From Vitis vinifera (lineage: Eukaryota > Streptophyta > Magnoliopsida > Vitales > Vitaceae): DNA of 64,000 nt. Below are positions 21,329-33,144 of this stretch, one piece after another (positions within the stretch are counted from its first letter, which is position 1; each line of letters starts with the position of its first letter). The notes beneath the pieces are model-generated. The model did not search any database. It was not told where the DNA came from and was given only the letters and a program-made list of their open reading frames with translations. Made by a program: the position numbers and the translations under genes. The stretch is from positions 2,113,001 through 2,177,000 of the forward strand of contig NC_081820.1 in NCBI RefSeq assembly GCF_030704535.1, given 5' to 3'.

Positions 21329-22000
21329 GTTTTCTACTGAAACATCCCAGTTTCGTGAAGGTTATATCGAGCAAACACAGATATTTTAGAGCACAACTCT
21401 TTCCTTAAGGATGTGAGCCTGTCGGTTTTTAGCTGTAAAATCAACATTTTCTGCACAAGTAGATTCTACAAGGGGAGAACCTACAGGGAAAACTGGAAGA
21501 ATCATGCGATAAGAGAACCTTAAGAAGACTGAGAAATGGAAAAAGCCACCGCCTGCAAAACAACCTAAACCTTTTCCAGTTCCTGATTCTGAGCCTAAAG
21601 AGAAGAGATGTGGTCGTTGACTAAGGAAGATGAAGGATAGGTATGCCATAACGAACATGAGGAAGTTGGCCAATAGGATGCAATTTGATATTTCCTGAAG
21701 AGAGTTCTTTAGGGGATGGGCTGGGGGGAGGATATGGAATGCTCAGTCAGGTTGGGAATGAGAAGTTGTGTGTATCAGTTGGTCAGAGTAAACTTGTTGC
21801 CAAAGTTGCTAAAAAGTTCAAGGAAAAGCAATATGGAAGCAGTGGTGTTACCTCAGGATTGACTTCAAGTTCGGTCTTTCCACCAGTGCAGGGGATTAAG
21901 CTATCAAATCCCCAGGCTCATGCAAATCAGCTTGGAAGTGGAACCCAAAGTATCTACTTTTCTGAAATAGGAACCTTTTCAAAGATCAAGAGCACCTGAG
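21327..22000 (+). pseudogene. PRP31 splicing factor, C-terminal fragment
   Basis: Reads FSTETSQFREGYIEQTQIF, ACRFLAVKSTFSAQVDSTRG, EKWKKPPPAKQPKPFPVPD, YAITNMRKLANRMQFDI, SSLGDGLGGGYGMLSQ, KVAKKFKEKQYGSS and NPQAHANQLGSGTQS to the natural end (stop near 22000). This is the C-terminal half of plant PRP31, a U4/U6 snRNP protein. Several stops fit C-to-T decay (CAG to TAG, CGA to TGA). About 224 codons carry no intron. It is fused directly to the kelch fragment and probably followed by its own 3' UTR (22001-22260). Confidence 0.78.
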
Positions 22001-22339
22001 CAAGCAAGACTGAAGCATTCCTTCATGGTACAATGTTACTTGTCCAAGTATCATTCTCGTCTCTACCTTGTGTCAATCCAACATTCTGAACTTTTCATGG
22101 CCTGGGTATCGTACCCCCAAAGAAGAATTGATGCCTGGTCCACAAGGCTACTCATTCGCATGGTCACTTTGGGGTACTTTTGATCAGTTCTCACCCACCT
22201 ACAATTTTAGTACACTCATCACATTGCAGTATTCATCATTCTAACTCCATTGGGGTTTCAGAAACGACATGCAACTAGTGTTCAAGGTGCCCCATGTTCA
22301 AGATTCCACTCTGCATGGTTTGCATGGCCACCTTTGGGC

Positions 22340-23160
22340 CACATGTCCTTTTGCCATTGCTTCATCTTTGATTTTAAAAAATAACTTTCCCAAATTTCAG
22401 TTTCCAAATAATTTTCAAAATTTCAATTCTCAAATAATTTCAACTCTTCACCTTTTCATCCTTAGCATTTTTCTTAGATTCCAAAAATCCATTTTCCAAT
22501 AAAATTTGTTGCCATTTTATTCGACATGCAATTTTCACAACTTTCATGATTTTAAAATGTTTTGAAATAAACGTGAATTTAATCCCGTAATTCCGAATAA
22601 TGAAGTTATTGGAATTGATTCATGCAAAATAAAATGTGCTTTGGTGGGGGCCCAACATCAAAGAAGTTTTATTTAAAATAAAAATGAACTTGAGTGAAGT
22701 GTCAGGTGTGTTATTGGTGATTTCATATTCGATTTAATGACATGTGAGTCATATTTTATGTTCATTAATTGTGCACTAACTCCATTTCTTGATAGCTCAT
22801 TATGGCTCGTTGCCAAGGTACGCACCCGCTCTCACTTTGTCCATTCTTTATTGAGTGTTTTGATTATCACATGTGCATGATCGTTTTGGGTATCCATTGA
22901 TTTCCTTACCAATTATCATGATTGCTTCATTTTATTAGTAGAGACCTGTTTTTAGGGACTTAGAAGGGTGCTATGGTCTTTACTGTACCTTCCTGATAAG
23001 TAACCCGATCCCCAAGCCCTGATTTGGTTTTTCACAGACCACATTTTCTAAAATAAGGAGTCACACTTGAAGTTTTTAAGTCATTTTCTAAAAAAATAAA
23101 TTATTTTTCAAATAAAAAACCATCGAGTGGAAGCGCATGAGCAAAAATACGGGGTCCACA
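22340..23160 (+). repeat. Gypsy-type LTR, 3' portion
   Basis: The sequence resembles plant Gypsy LTR tails that I recognise by pattern: TAAGTAACCCGATCCCC, TTTTTCACAGACCACA, AATAAGGAGTCACACTT and AAGCGCATGAGCAAAAATAC, ending GGGGTCCACA at 23160. The following TGGGGACATT looks like a damaged start of the internal region. No partner LTR or gag-pol lies in the window, so this is a truncated or solo LTR. The left boundary is uncertain. Confidence 0.5.
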
Positions 23161-25200
23161 TGGGGACATTTGTAAATATTGGAAAAAAAATAAGTTTAAT
23201 GATGTGACACCTATTATAATTAGAAAATTAGTATGTTTTAAATTAAAAAATTAAATTTGGTAGGTATCAAATTTACCATCATTATTATTTGTGTGTGATG
23301 AATATTTTAAAATTTTTATTTTAATTAAAAATAAAAATGAAAAAGATGATGTGATTGGGATTTTCTTTTTGTAAAAATATATTATTTTCCAATGTGAGAA
23401 CATTCTAATTTTGAGAAAAAAATGAATTTTTAATATAAATTTTATAATCATTTACAATCATTAAAAATAATTATCTGGGAATGGTTTTTATTTCATATAA
23501 ATAAAGAAAAACAAAAGGTGAAAAAAGTGTACAAAATGCATATAATGATATAAATAAAGAAATCGTAAATCTTTTATCTACTAAACGTAGTGGGGAAGAT
23601 AGAAAAAGATAGAGGAGACAACGAATTTTGTAGAAGCACATACTAAGCATTTTCTCTCTCTTAGGGTTTCTAGCTTTACCACTCTCCAGTCGTGACGCAT
23701 TCAACAAAGATCGACTCTGGATTGGTTCGAAATCCCTCGTTTTGCAATTGTCTTATTGTTGTTGTGCAGTAATCAAGCTTTTTTATGGGAATAAACTTGG
23801 TTTGCTATTGGTAGTTTTTTTTTTTTCATTTTGGAGACCTGGAAAGTATTTTAGAAATGGTGATGAAGCGGTGTGTATGTTGTTTGTTTTTGTTAGTGAG
23901 AGATGACCAATGGTGGATTCGGGTGGAGCGTTTTTCGGGGTTTTGGGTTCAGTGGTGGTGTTGAACAAAATAAGAAGAAACCTAAATTGAGTCTTCTAAC
24001 ACGGAATAAGAAGAAATCGATGGTGTGAATGAATGACAAATGAGTAAATATGTGATGGAAATAGGGCTAAAAAATAGTCACAACAAAATTGTCCACATTT
24101 TGACTTTTATATACAATATAAATATTTGTCAAAAATATAACTCTGAGTTTACAAATTAACACAATATAATGCAAGGAAACTAAGGACAAATGATAAAAAA
24201 ATTAAGAGCATTAAATAAGAGCTGAAAACTCAAATTAGTCATTAAATGCAATTTGGGTTTAATCTATCAACCGGCTACTAGTACTTGGGAGTGAAGTCCC
24301 CTGATTGGATTGGAGTTAGATTTTTAAAGGAAGAATTGGGTTCAACAAAAGTATACATCCCATTTTTATTAGAAAAAAAAAAGGGCAAGTGGATAATTCA
24401 AAGGGATTAAGGGGTTTTTGGAAATAGTTTTTAAAAATAATTACTAAAAGTAATAATTAGAAATAATTTTGAAAATACTTCTTGAAAATGATTTTTTATG
24501 AACAAAATTATGTCCATAAACTTAAACATAAAAAACAGTTTTTTTAACATATATATATATATTTTTGTGAATGTAGTTTATACTCATGGATAAAGCAAAA
24601 GTTTTCAAAATATTATTTATTATTTCAATTATTGCTTATAAAACTCTAAAAAAAAACAATTGAAAGTATCTCAAGTTTACTCTAAAAAAATATTTTTTCT
24701 TCTCAAACTAATTATTAAAAATTATTTTTTATTAAAAGTTTATTAAATGTGTTTTTTAGTTCAAAAATCATTTTTATTTAAAAAAATGAAATTTCATGTA
24801 ATTTTTTGTTTTTAACATACACTAAAAATTAGAATTCGAACTAAAGTTGTTATTTTAAATTCCTAATACTAATATTATAAAAATTTTATTAAATATATAA
24901 TAGTGGTTTATATCGGTTAAAAAATAGTTGTTATGAAAAGTAAAATTATTATATTTCACATAATAAATTATTTTAAAATAAATTTAATTAAAAAGTTTTG
25001 ATTGAATTTTTTAAAAAATAGCTTCCTCACTATTTTTTTTAAACATGCATCATAATTATTTATTATAATATTTGTAAATAGGACAAAATAATTTTCCCAT
25101 TTAAAAAATAAATTTTATTTATTATAATATTTTTTCAAAAAGTGTTTGAATATGACACGAGGATTAAAAAAAGTTATGAAGATATTTTTGTCTACATAAT
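23161..25200. other. AT-rich intergenic DNA upstream of ATAD3
   Basis: No supported gene. 23640-23960 has leader-like sequence (CTCTTAGGGTTTCTAG) and short frames on both strands without homology. 24400-25150 is very AT-rich with repeated TTTTTAAAAATAATT-type words like the MITEs further right, plus a short TA run near 24550. Confidence 0.45.
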
Positions 25201-25223
25201 TATATGTCATGTTTTTTACCTCT

Positions 25224-25230
25224 TATATAA
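25224..25230 (+). promoter_or_regulatory. probable TATA box of ATAD3
   Basis: TATATAA in an otherwise T-rich context, about 210 bases before the ATG. A TSS near 25255 would give a leader of about 180 bases. Position and motif only. Confidence 0.4.
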
Positions 25231-25438
25231 CCTTTTTTTGCTCTTTGAGAAGTCGTGAACCGGTCTCTCACCGGTTCAACCGCCGTTCCGGTCCAAATCC
25301 CATCCAATGAAAACCGCCACCACTTCCGAAAACCCTACAAAAACCCTGAGAAAACAGCCCACCTTTTCTTCCCCTCCAAGGGTTCTAAAGCCCTACAAAA
25401 CCCCTCTAAATCACTCTTAGACTCCAGGGCTAGGGATT

Positions 25439-28400
25439 ATGGCCAAAGCAACTGTTGCAGGGCTGATTTCAGCCCTCGCTTCTGCGGCCTTGTCAGTCGA
25501 CCATGCTTACGCAGATGGACCATTCAATTTCCCCCCATTTTCTTCATCTTCCCCAGCGCCCTCACCACCGAAGGCTGCTCCTGAAGCTCCTCCGCCGTCC
25601 GATGTGGAGACTTCTAAGCGGGTCCGAAATGACAATCCGCGGACGACGTCGGCGGGGTTCGATCCAGAGGCGTTGGAGCGAGGCGCCAAGGCGTTGAGGG
25701 AGATTACGTCTTCTTCGCACGCCAAAAAGGTATTGGTTTTTTGGGGTGTTTGGTTGTTGGGAAAGTTGAGGAAAGGGAAGCAAACTTTGGGGTTTAATGT
25801 GTTGTTTTGGTTCTTGAAATGAAAGGCTCAACTTAAACTAAGTAACAAGTCACATTCTTGCTGAGGGAAAAATGAAAGAAAATAATGTGTTTAGCTTTAT
25901 ATTTGTTGTTTTGATTTGCTATTTTTTTTCTTTAGAAGATCAGAACTTGCATCAGTTGAATTGAGTGGTTCCATTAGGCCCATTTAAGTGGAGGTTTCTG
26001 TTTTCTGGAGGCCTAAATAATGAAAAAAAAAACTCTAAAAAATTAGTATTTATTTTTTCATTTTCCGGGGAACCAAACAGGTCCTTACTAAGAAAGTTTT
26101 GAATTGAATATTTTATGTTGTTTTGATTTTAGAATAAGAGAAGGAAAGAAAAGTCTCAGCAGCTAAACTAAACCCAAATGTTTTTTCTGTGTATGTTTCT
26201 GTTCTTTTTCCACATCAACGAAACAGTGGATTCTCCTCCATTTGGTTGATGGGAAAATAGGAGAAAAAGGAATAGGTAAAATTTGGAGTCAGGTTATGCC
26301 TTCATAATCCCAAATAAATGATTATGTGTTTATTTGATTCATGGGAGGCAGACATCAAGAATGGGAGTTCGCTGATAGCACCTTTTGTTTTCCAGAAGGT
26401 GTTTTAATAGTACCTCACCAGACATATAAACAATAAAGGGAGAGATATTCTTTAGAGGTCTGTTGCTTTCCTTTGAAAAATAGAAAAATAAAAAATAAAA
26501 TAAAACAACCAAGTCATATATATGGATGTGCAATGAAAAAAAGATTAATTCTCTAATTTGAGTAGAAATCTAAGAAGAAAATTTTATTGTTCTGTTTTAT
26601 GTTGTCCTGGTTTTTTCGGGGAAAAAATGGAGTGCTCATGTCTTCTAGGGCAAATTGGGTAAATAGTGGAATTAGCTTAGTTGAATGGAGGGTTTCCCCC
26701 CTAGTTGTGAAGCATTTCAAAATCTAAGATTTAAATCTTTTTTCTGCCTTGTGCCCTCCTCCATCTAGATGTTGAAAAAGCCGATGGAAATGAGTGAAGA
26801 CAATTTTAAGTTTTTGTTTCAAAAAACAAAAAAATAATGTTGAACCAGCCAATGGTTGCATTGGGATCAGTTTGGTGGAGGTTTTTGTTTTTGTTAGTTT
26901 ATTCTGATTCAAAACTTTGCTTTATTTTCTTTCCTTACATTTTATGCAGAACAAAATAGAACTAGGGTTTTCTGTTTCATGTTTTTTGATGCTCTTTTCC
27001 TCTCACTTTGCTTTGTTCCTGGCAATTCTGTTTTCTGACTTCTAACAGAAAGCATGCTTTTCTATGTTTTACAAAGTGTACCAAAAATGTGTTGTTAATT
27101 AATTGTGTTTAATTCAGTGTTCTTTGGAGGGAATTAATGGTGGATTTATGGACAATTTAAGGTCACTAAAAGGCAAGAAGAGATAAACCAATTAATGTTG
27201 TTAAAAGTTTGTAGTTGTGTTAATTTATGAAAGACTAAGCCAAATAATTGTAGTGGGTCGGTTCAAGGTTCAAATTTTTTTTCCTTGCTCTGGCCACCCC
27301 AAGCATTATCATCTTCTTGGTTGCTCAGAAAGTTCAGAAGAAACAAATAGGTGAAAAATAGCGAGTTTGATGTTCTATGCTGATTTTGTTTCTGAAAAAT
27401 AAATAGTTGCTGTAAGGGAACCCAGGTAATCATGTTGGCTCAGTTGAATGGAGGTTTTTGTGTGAAAGGTTTCAGGTGAAATATGATTCAACTTTCCTAT
27501 GGTCTCTCTTAGCAATTGAGCAGTCTCTACTTTTTGTTTTGTGATTCCTTTTTTTGGCACTTTTTAAGCTCTCATATTTCTCTTTCTGTTCTTTTTCTCA
27601 GAGTTTTTATTTATTTTAAAATTTTCATTTTTTATGTTTCGATATGTGCTTTGAAATGGACTTGTAATGGTTTGGTTTGGTTTGATTTGATTTGATTTGA
27701 TGATTTGTGCTGATGGTGGTCTGTGTTGCCATAGGTGTTTGAGGTTACAAAGAAACAAGAGGAAACAAGGCAGGCAGAGTTCACTGCTAAGTCAGCAGAG
27801 TTTAAGGCTATGCAAGCACATGCTGAAACCGTAAGATTATGTGATTTTGCACTAGCTTCCAGATGTTACAGCTTGGAACATATTTCATCTTTGAACACAT
27901 GTCTTTTTGTTTCTTTAATTATTTGTTTTCTTGTTTGGCAGGAGAGACAGAAGGTGATATATGAAGAACAAAAAAAGTTAGCTCAGCAACAGGCACAAAT
28001 AAAATCCCAGATGGCACGTTATGAGGATGAATTGGCGAGGAAAAGGATGCAGGCATGTGGTCTTAAGTTCTTCTATTTCAAATTGAATATTGTTTTTGAC
28101 ATTCATGAAGAGGGATGTAATTGCTTTTTAATGCTTGATTGTGATGCAGGCTGAGAATGAACATCAAAGAGCAAGGAATCAGGAACTTGTAAAAATGCAA
28201 GAAGAATCATCGATTAGGCAGGAGCAAGCTCGACGAGCAACAGAAGAACAGATTCAAGCACAGCGTCGGCAGACTGAAAGGGAAAAAGCGGAGATAGAAC
28301 GGGAAACAATCCGAGTGAGGGCTATGGCAGAAGCAGAAGGGAGAGCCCATGAAGCAAAGCTAGCTGAAGACGTTAATAGACGAATGCTTGTAGAACGTGC

Positions 28401-31400
28401 AAGTGCAGAGAGGGAAAAATGGGTTGCTGCCATAAATACAACTTTTGATCACATTGGAGGTATTTCAATTTAACATTTACGCTTAGGTCCAATCTTATAT
28501 GTGTCCCTATCAGTATATCTACTGGCCATTTTGTGGCAAGGTTCATCCCTATGATGGCCACTTCTTTTGTTATCTTGCTGTTTGCGGCCTATGTGTTTAT
28601 CATGATATATGGATGTCTACCTTTTTATACCTCATATTTGAACATTTTTGTGTAATGCATCGATGTTTCCTTGGCTATAGGGTTTAGTTTTGAGGATTTT
28701 TTATAAGATGAAGCTCTTTTGCCTGTGTTTGGGATTTTGATAAATGATGTCAAACGTGTTAGCATGTTAATGTTTCATTATTATATATATATTTTTTTAT
28801 CAATATTCATTATTATATAAACTCTCTTGCATGCATGTGTGGATGTGCTTGTTCTACATGGTTGAGAAAGTGAAGTTTGCATTGAGAGAAAGTAATTGTT
28901 TTATGTCCTTTGTCTTCTATGTCTGATCAAAATAGTGCTTTCTTTCTCTTTTTCTCCTTTTTTTAAAAAAAAAAAAAAAATTAACATGTTGTTATTCATA
29001 ATAACTGGTTTAATTTTCTGGCATGAATTGCCCTTTTTTAATGCTTACATAATGTCATTTGTCAAGCCGGGAGTAATCTGCTTCTGATAAGTTGTAAGGT
29101 CCAATTTGAGTGCCTCCAGGGGCTGAAGATAAGTGCTTTCTTAATTAGGCAACCTAAACGACTCCCTTTTTTCCCCAATGCATCCTGTATACTGCTTCAT
29201 ACCAAATGTATGTGGGATACCCAAGGCTGAATATGGATTTCTTTATCTTTATTGAATATCGTTATTATCATCGTGCTGTTTTGGATTTATTTATGTACAA
29301 CTTTTGCTTAAAAGCTTGGCTTAATGGGAACCCATCCATTTTTTCTAGGGGGTTTGCGGGCCATACTAACAGATCAAAATAAGCTGGTTGTAGCAGTTGG
29401 GGGAGTAACAGCTCTTGCTGCCGGGATCTACACAACAAGGTATAGATCGGAAACATTTAGAAACTGAATATTTTGCTTCTGTTGTATGTGTATGTTCAGT
29501 GCTCTCATGGCAGTCTGGAGTTAATATCTATGCCACAAACCTGTTTTTTCTCATCTTGTGATGAGGTCTTTCTCTGGACGATACTTGTTGCTTTGGAAGT
29601 GAATGTGCATCAAAGTAAAGGTTTTAATTTCCAGGAAGTATATATTTGCCATCTCTATGCATATTTGGGTGATTGTGTTGACCAAAATTAATGGTGACAG
29701 GATTTGTTCTTTAAGAAAATGTTTACATGCTTGAGAATGTATTTTAGTGTGCCCCAATTTTTATTTCAACTGCTAGTCTTGTGGTTGCAACTTCTGTTAT
29801 TGTATAAGTGGCTTTGTAAGGATTTTGTTTATGCATATCTTCTTTTTTGAATGCAGAGAAGGTGCAAAGGTGATTTGGAGCTATGTGGATAGAATATTGG
29901 GACAACCATCATTGATCAGAGAGTCCTCCAGAGGAAAATATCCTTGGTCAGGCTTGTTTTCTCATAGGATGAGCACTCTATTACGTGGTACTGAAAAAGG
30001 GTCTTCTTTAACAAATGGAAAAGGGTTTGGGGATGTGATTTTACATCCTTCACTTCAGAAGAGAATAGAACAGCTGGCTAGTGCAACTGCCAATACAAAA
30101 TCCCATCAGGCTCCATTTCGGAACATGCTCTTCTATGGCCCTCCTGGAACAGGAAAGACAATGGCTGCTAGAGAGCTGGCTAAAAAATCTGTGAGAAATC
30201 TTAACCCCTTATCATGCCCATTTTTTTCCCTTAAATTTAAAATATTCTCAGTTGTGTTGAAATCCACTTTTGTTATCTAGTTGGTTGCTTGGTATTTTAG
30301 GTTTAGTCTTTCATTGAGCAGTAGAAGGCCAAGTTGCTCTGTTCATTTTCTCATACTGTGAACAATCTTTTAAGGTTTTTGGTATTAAATATGAACAAAT
30401 TTACAATTAGTTGATTTATCCTTTCATAAAGAAAAAAGAAAGAAAGAAAGAAAGGTTTTTGGAACCATGTTCCTATCTTGTGGGTTCTATGTGTTTTCAC
30501 AACTTAATATCCAGCTACAGAGGATGTATCAGTTCCCTTTCTTTGTATGTATCTGATAATATTCCATTATGCTCTCAGGGGTTAGATTATGCATTGATGA
30601 CTGGTGGAGATGTAGCACCGCTGGGATCACAGGCTGTGACCAAGATACACCAGTTGTTCGATTGGGCTAAAAAGTCTCGGAAGGGTTTGTTGCTTTTTAT
30701 TGATGAAGCAGATGCATTTTTGTGCGAGTAAGTGATAATTTCCCCTTTAATTTGATGGCCTGAAGGTAATTCATGGTGGTATACAATTCATCTAGATCCA
30801 TGATGCTTCAACTCTAGCTATGCCCTAACCTCAACTAAGGGTTATGAGAATTCTTTTTCATCTTCCAACCTATATGAAGAGGAGCATGCTTTGTTAAATA
30901 CTTTGCAATCATATGGTGTCTCACAGCCTCTTAACTGTATTCTTTTTACCCTTTGGCTTCATCTTGGATTAAATTACTCCTCCGTAGTATATATTCATGG
31001 GTCTAGGTTGTATATGGCATCTTGTTGACCAAATTATTCATCTACTTGGAATAGCTGTAGAAGTCGAATATGGATACTAATACCTATACGGATCCTCTAG
31101 CATTATAATATCTTGCCAAATACCAAGTATCGGACATGTTTTGAAGGCGGCCAGGATATTGAATGACAATAAGCAAGTTGTTTGGAGTATTACTTAGCAC
31201 GTCAGTTTGAATATGTGACCAAAAATAAATCATTCTTAAACTTGTCTGATTCACTGGGATAGTTTGTACCATAGAAAAGAAAAGTGGGGAAAAAAAATCT
31301 ACTTTATCAGTAAGCCCCAGTCAATACATGTCTCCTCTCTTTCCCCTCACTCTCCCATTTCAATTAATTATGATTTCGCTGGGGATGTATACGAACCATC

Positions 31401-32027
31401 ATAATTGTGGCATGTCAATTGATTCTGGGTGGAAATGCCTTCTGTTTGAGTATTTGTTGATTCACGGGAATTCCTAGATTAGAACGTTGAGATTTGCTGA
31501 TGAAAATTTTCAGGCGGAACAAAACCTACATGAGTGAAGCTCAAAGGAGCGCCCTCAACGCCCTTCTTTTCCGCACAGGCGACCAGTCCAAGGACATAGT
31601 CCTTGCTCTTGCCACCAACCGACCTGGTGATCTTGATTCGGCCATGGCAGATCGCATTGACGAAGTCCTGGAATTCCCTTTGCCCGGAGAAGACGAACGA
31701 TTCAAGCTGCTGAAGCTCTATCTGGACAAGTACATAGCCCATGCTGGAGAGAAAAAATCCAGCTGGTTCAAGCAATTGTTCCAGAGACAACAGCAGAAGA
31801 TAGAGATCAAGGGATTGACAGATGAGGTTATAAGAGAAGCAGCAGCTAAAACCGAGGGATTCTCAGGGAGGGAGATAGCAAAACTGATGGCAAGCGTTCA
31901 AGCGGCGGTATACGGGAGCGAAAACTGTGTACTTGATTCAAACCTTTTTAGAGAAGTGGTAGATTACAAAGTAGCTGAGCACCAACAGAGGAAGAAACTG
32001 GCAGCTTCTGATGGAGGTAGCATTTGA
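25439..32027 (+). CDS. ATAD3: ATAD3-type AAA ATPase of mitochondria (8 exons)
   Basis: Exons 25439-25729, 27735-27830, 27942-28052, 28150-28459, 29349-29439, 29857-30190, 30579-30727 and 31514-32027 join in frame to 631 residues, the usual plant ATAD3 length. The family anchors mitochondrial nucleoids and membranes at the inner membrane. Seen: a family-typical N-terminus (DGPFNFPPF); a charged Glu/Gln/Arg coiled coil about 98-265; a hydrophobic stretch about 280-297; Walker A GPPGTGKT (about 394-401); Walker B FIDEAD (about 451-456); and a C-terminal AAA lid. Intron 3 uses a GC donor (ATGCAG|GCATGT), because the downstream GT gives an immediate stop; the others are GT-AG. Intron 1 is 2 kb. 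The gene converges with NDUFS6 about 1.1 kb downstream. No damage seen. Orthology is confident, function is from the family. Confidence 0.95.
28053..28149 (+). other. GC-AG intron (ATAD3 intron 3)
   Basis: 97 bp from GCATGT to TGATGCAG. Only this donor keeps RKRMQ joined to AENEHQ as the family requires. Confidence 0.85.
30428..30454 (+). repeat. (AAAG)n microsatellite
   Basis: About five AAAG units in ATAD3 intron 6. Confidence 0.8.
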
Positions 32028-32637
32028 TAGTGTTTTTCTCCCCTGTTGTTTTTGCATTTTTAGCTTTCGATATTTGTTATTGAGGCGAATTTTTTTTTTT
32101 CCCAACCAAAGTGCCTAAAAATAAGCAGGTGAGAGTGTCTGCTTATCTGTTTTACCATAACCCACATATTTTTTGTTTACTGGGTTTCATCATGTTATCA
32201 TTATTTTACCCCCTGGGAAATTGGGGGAATTTTTCAGCACTTAGTTCCAGTTTAAATTTGATGCTGATTCAGATTATGACGGATGTGAACATTCAACATA
32301 CTGTCCATATTAGCTTAGCATGGTGAAAATGTACTTGAAAGACCCCATCCTGTGCTTCTGTTTTCCGATGTGGGATGGGTGAAAATTCACATTGTAACAG
32401 GGGGGCTCCAACCAGTCTCCAAAGTGGACAGGCAATTTGGCCACTTATGTGTTTTCTTCAACAGTGCAAGGAAAAAAAAAGGGCAAATGCTGGTATTTTA
32501 AAGTTTCCATTTATTACTTATACTTATTTTTAATTTCTCTTGATTAAATATAAATAATAAAAAATAAAAGATTACTTCTAATTTTGATAAGTTCATGTAT
32601 GAAACATTTTGTTTGTCGATATATAATTATTGAACTT

Positions 32638-32810
32638 AACCTTAAGGGGTAGCTCAATTGGTCCGACCTTGGGTTTGCTCTCCAATGGTCACCAGTTCGA
32701 GTCCCCTTAGGGCCATTGGAGGTTTACCCGGTCGTTAACTTCAGGGCCCCATGGGATTAGTCGAGGTGCGCCTGACCCGGACATCCACGGTTATAAAAAT
32801 AATAATAATA
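32638..32810 (+). mobile_element. tRNA-derived SINE (Au-like)
   Basis: Head with RNA polymerase III boxes: box A TAGCTCAATTGG (about 32649) and box B AGTTCGAGTCCC (about 32693). These are followed by the Au-SINE-like body (GGGATTAGTCGAGGTGCG, CCCGGACATCCACGG) and an (AAT)n tail. It is flanked by a 15-bp target duplication, ATAATTATTGAACTT (32623-32637) and ATAATTATCGAACTT (32811-32825), one mismatch. It lies between the converging ATAD3 and NDUFS6 genes. The head does not fold as a full tRNA, so it is not a tRNA gene. Confidence 0.85.
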
Positions 32811-33144
32811 ATAATTATCGAACTTTGGTTCATTTCTGGTTCACGAAGGGTTTTGTGATGGTTTTCAAGCCCAAATCATCTCTTAAGGGGAGGCAAAATG
32901 TGTTGTTTCTCAGAGGCTAAAAGCCTAAAGGTATCATAATGCTTCGCCTGATAATACACAATCACTGCATTCCATAAACCCGGAAATTATGAAGAAATGT
33001 GTTCCAAATCTTATTCACCTGATAGTAAACGCATAAAAGTATCACCAGTAAACCACAGAATGTGTTTGGAAATGCATGGGTTCAAACCATTAACGGACAT
33101 TCCCAATTTGGATTTGCGGGAGGATCATACCCAAAACCAAACTC

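Noticed and set aside
23471-23968. Small minus-strand genes upstream of ATAD3
   Set aside because: No homology, no splice logic and skewed composition.
32645-32720. tRNA gene
   Set aside because: Boxes A and B are present, but the acceptor stem is missing and the segment continues into a SINE body with an (AAT)n tail and a 15-bp target duplication.
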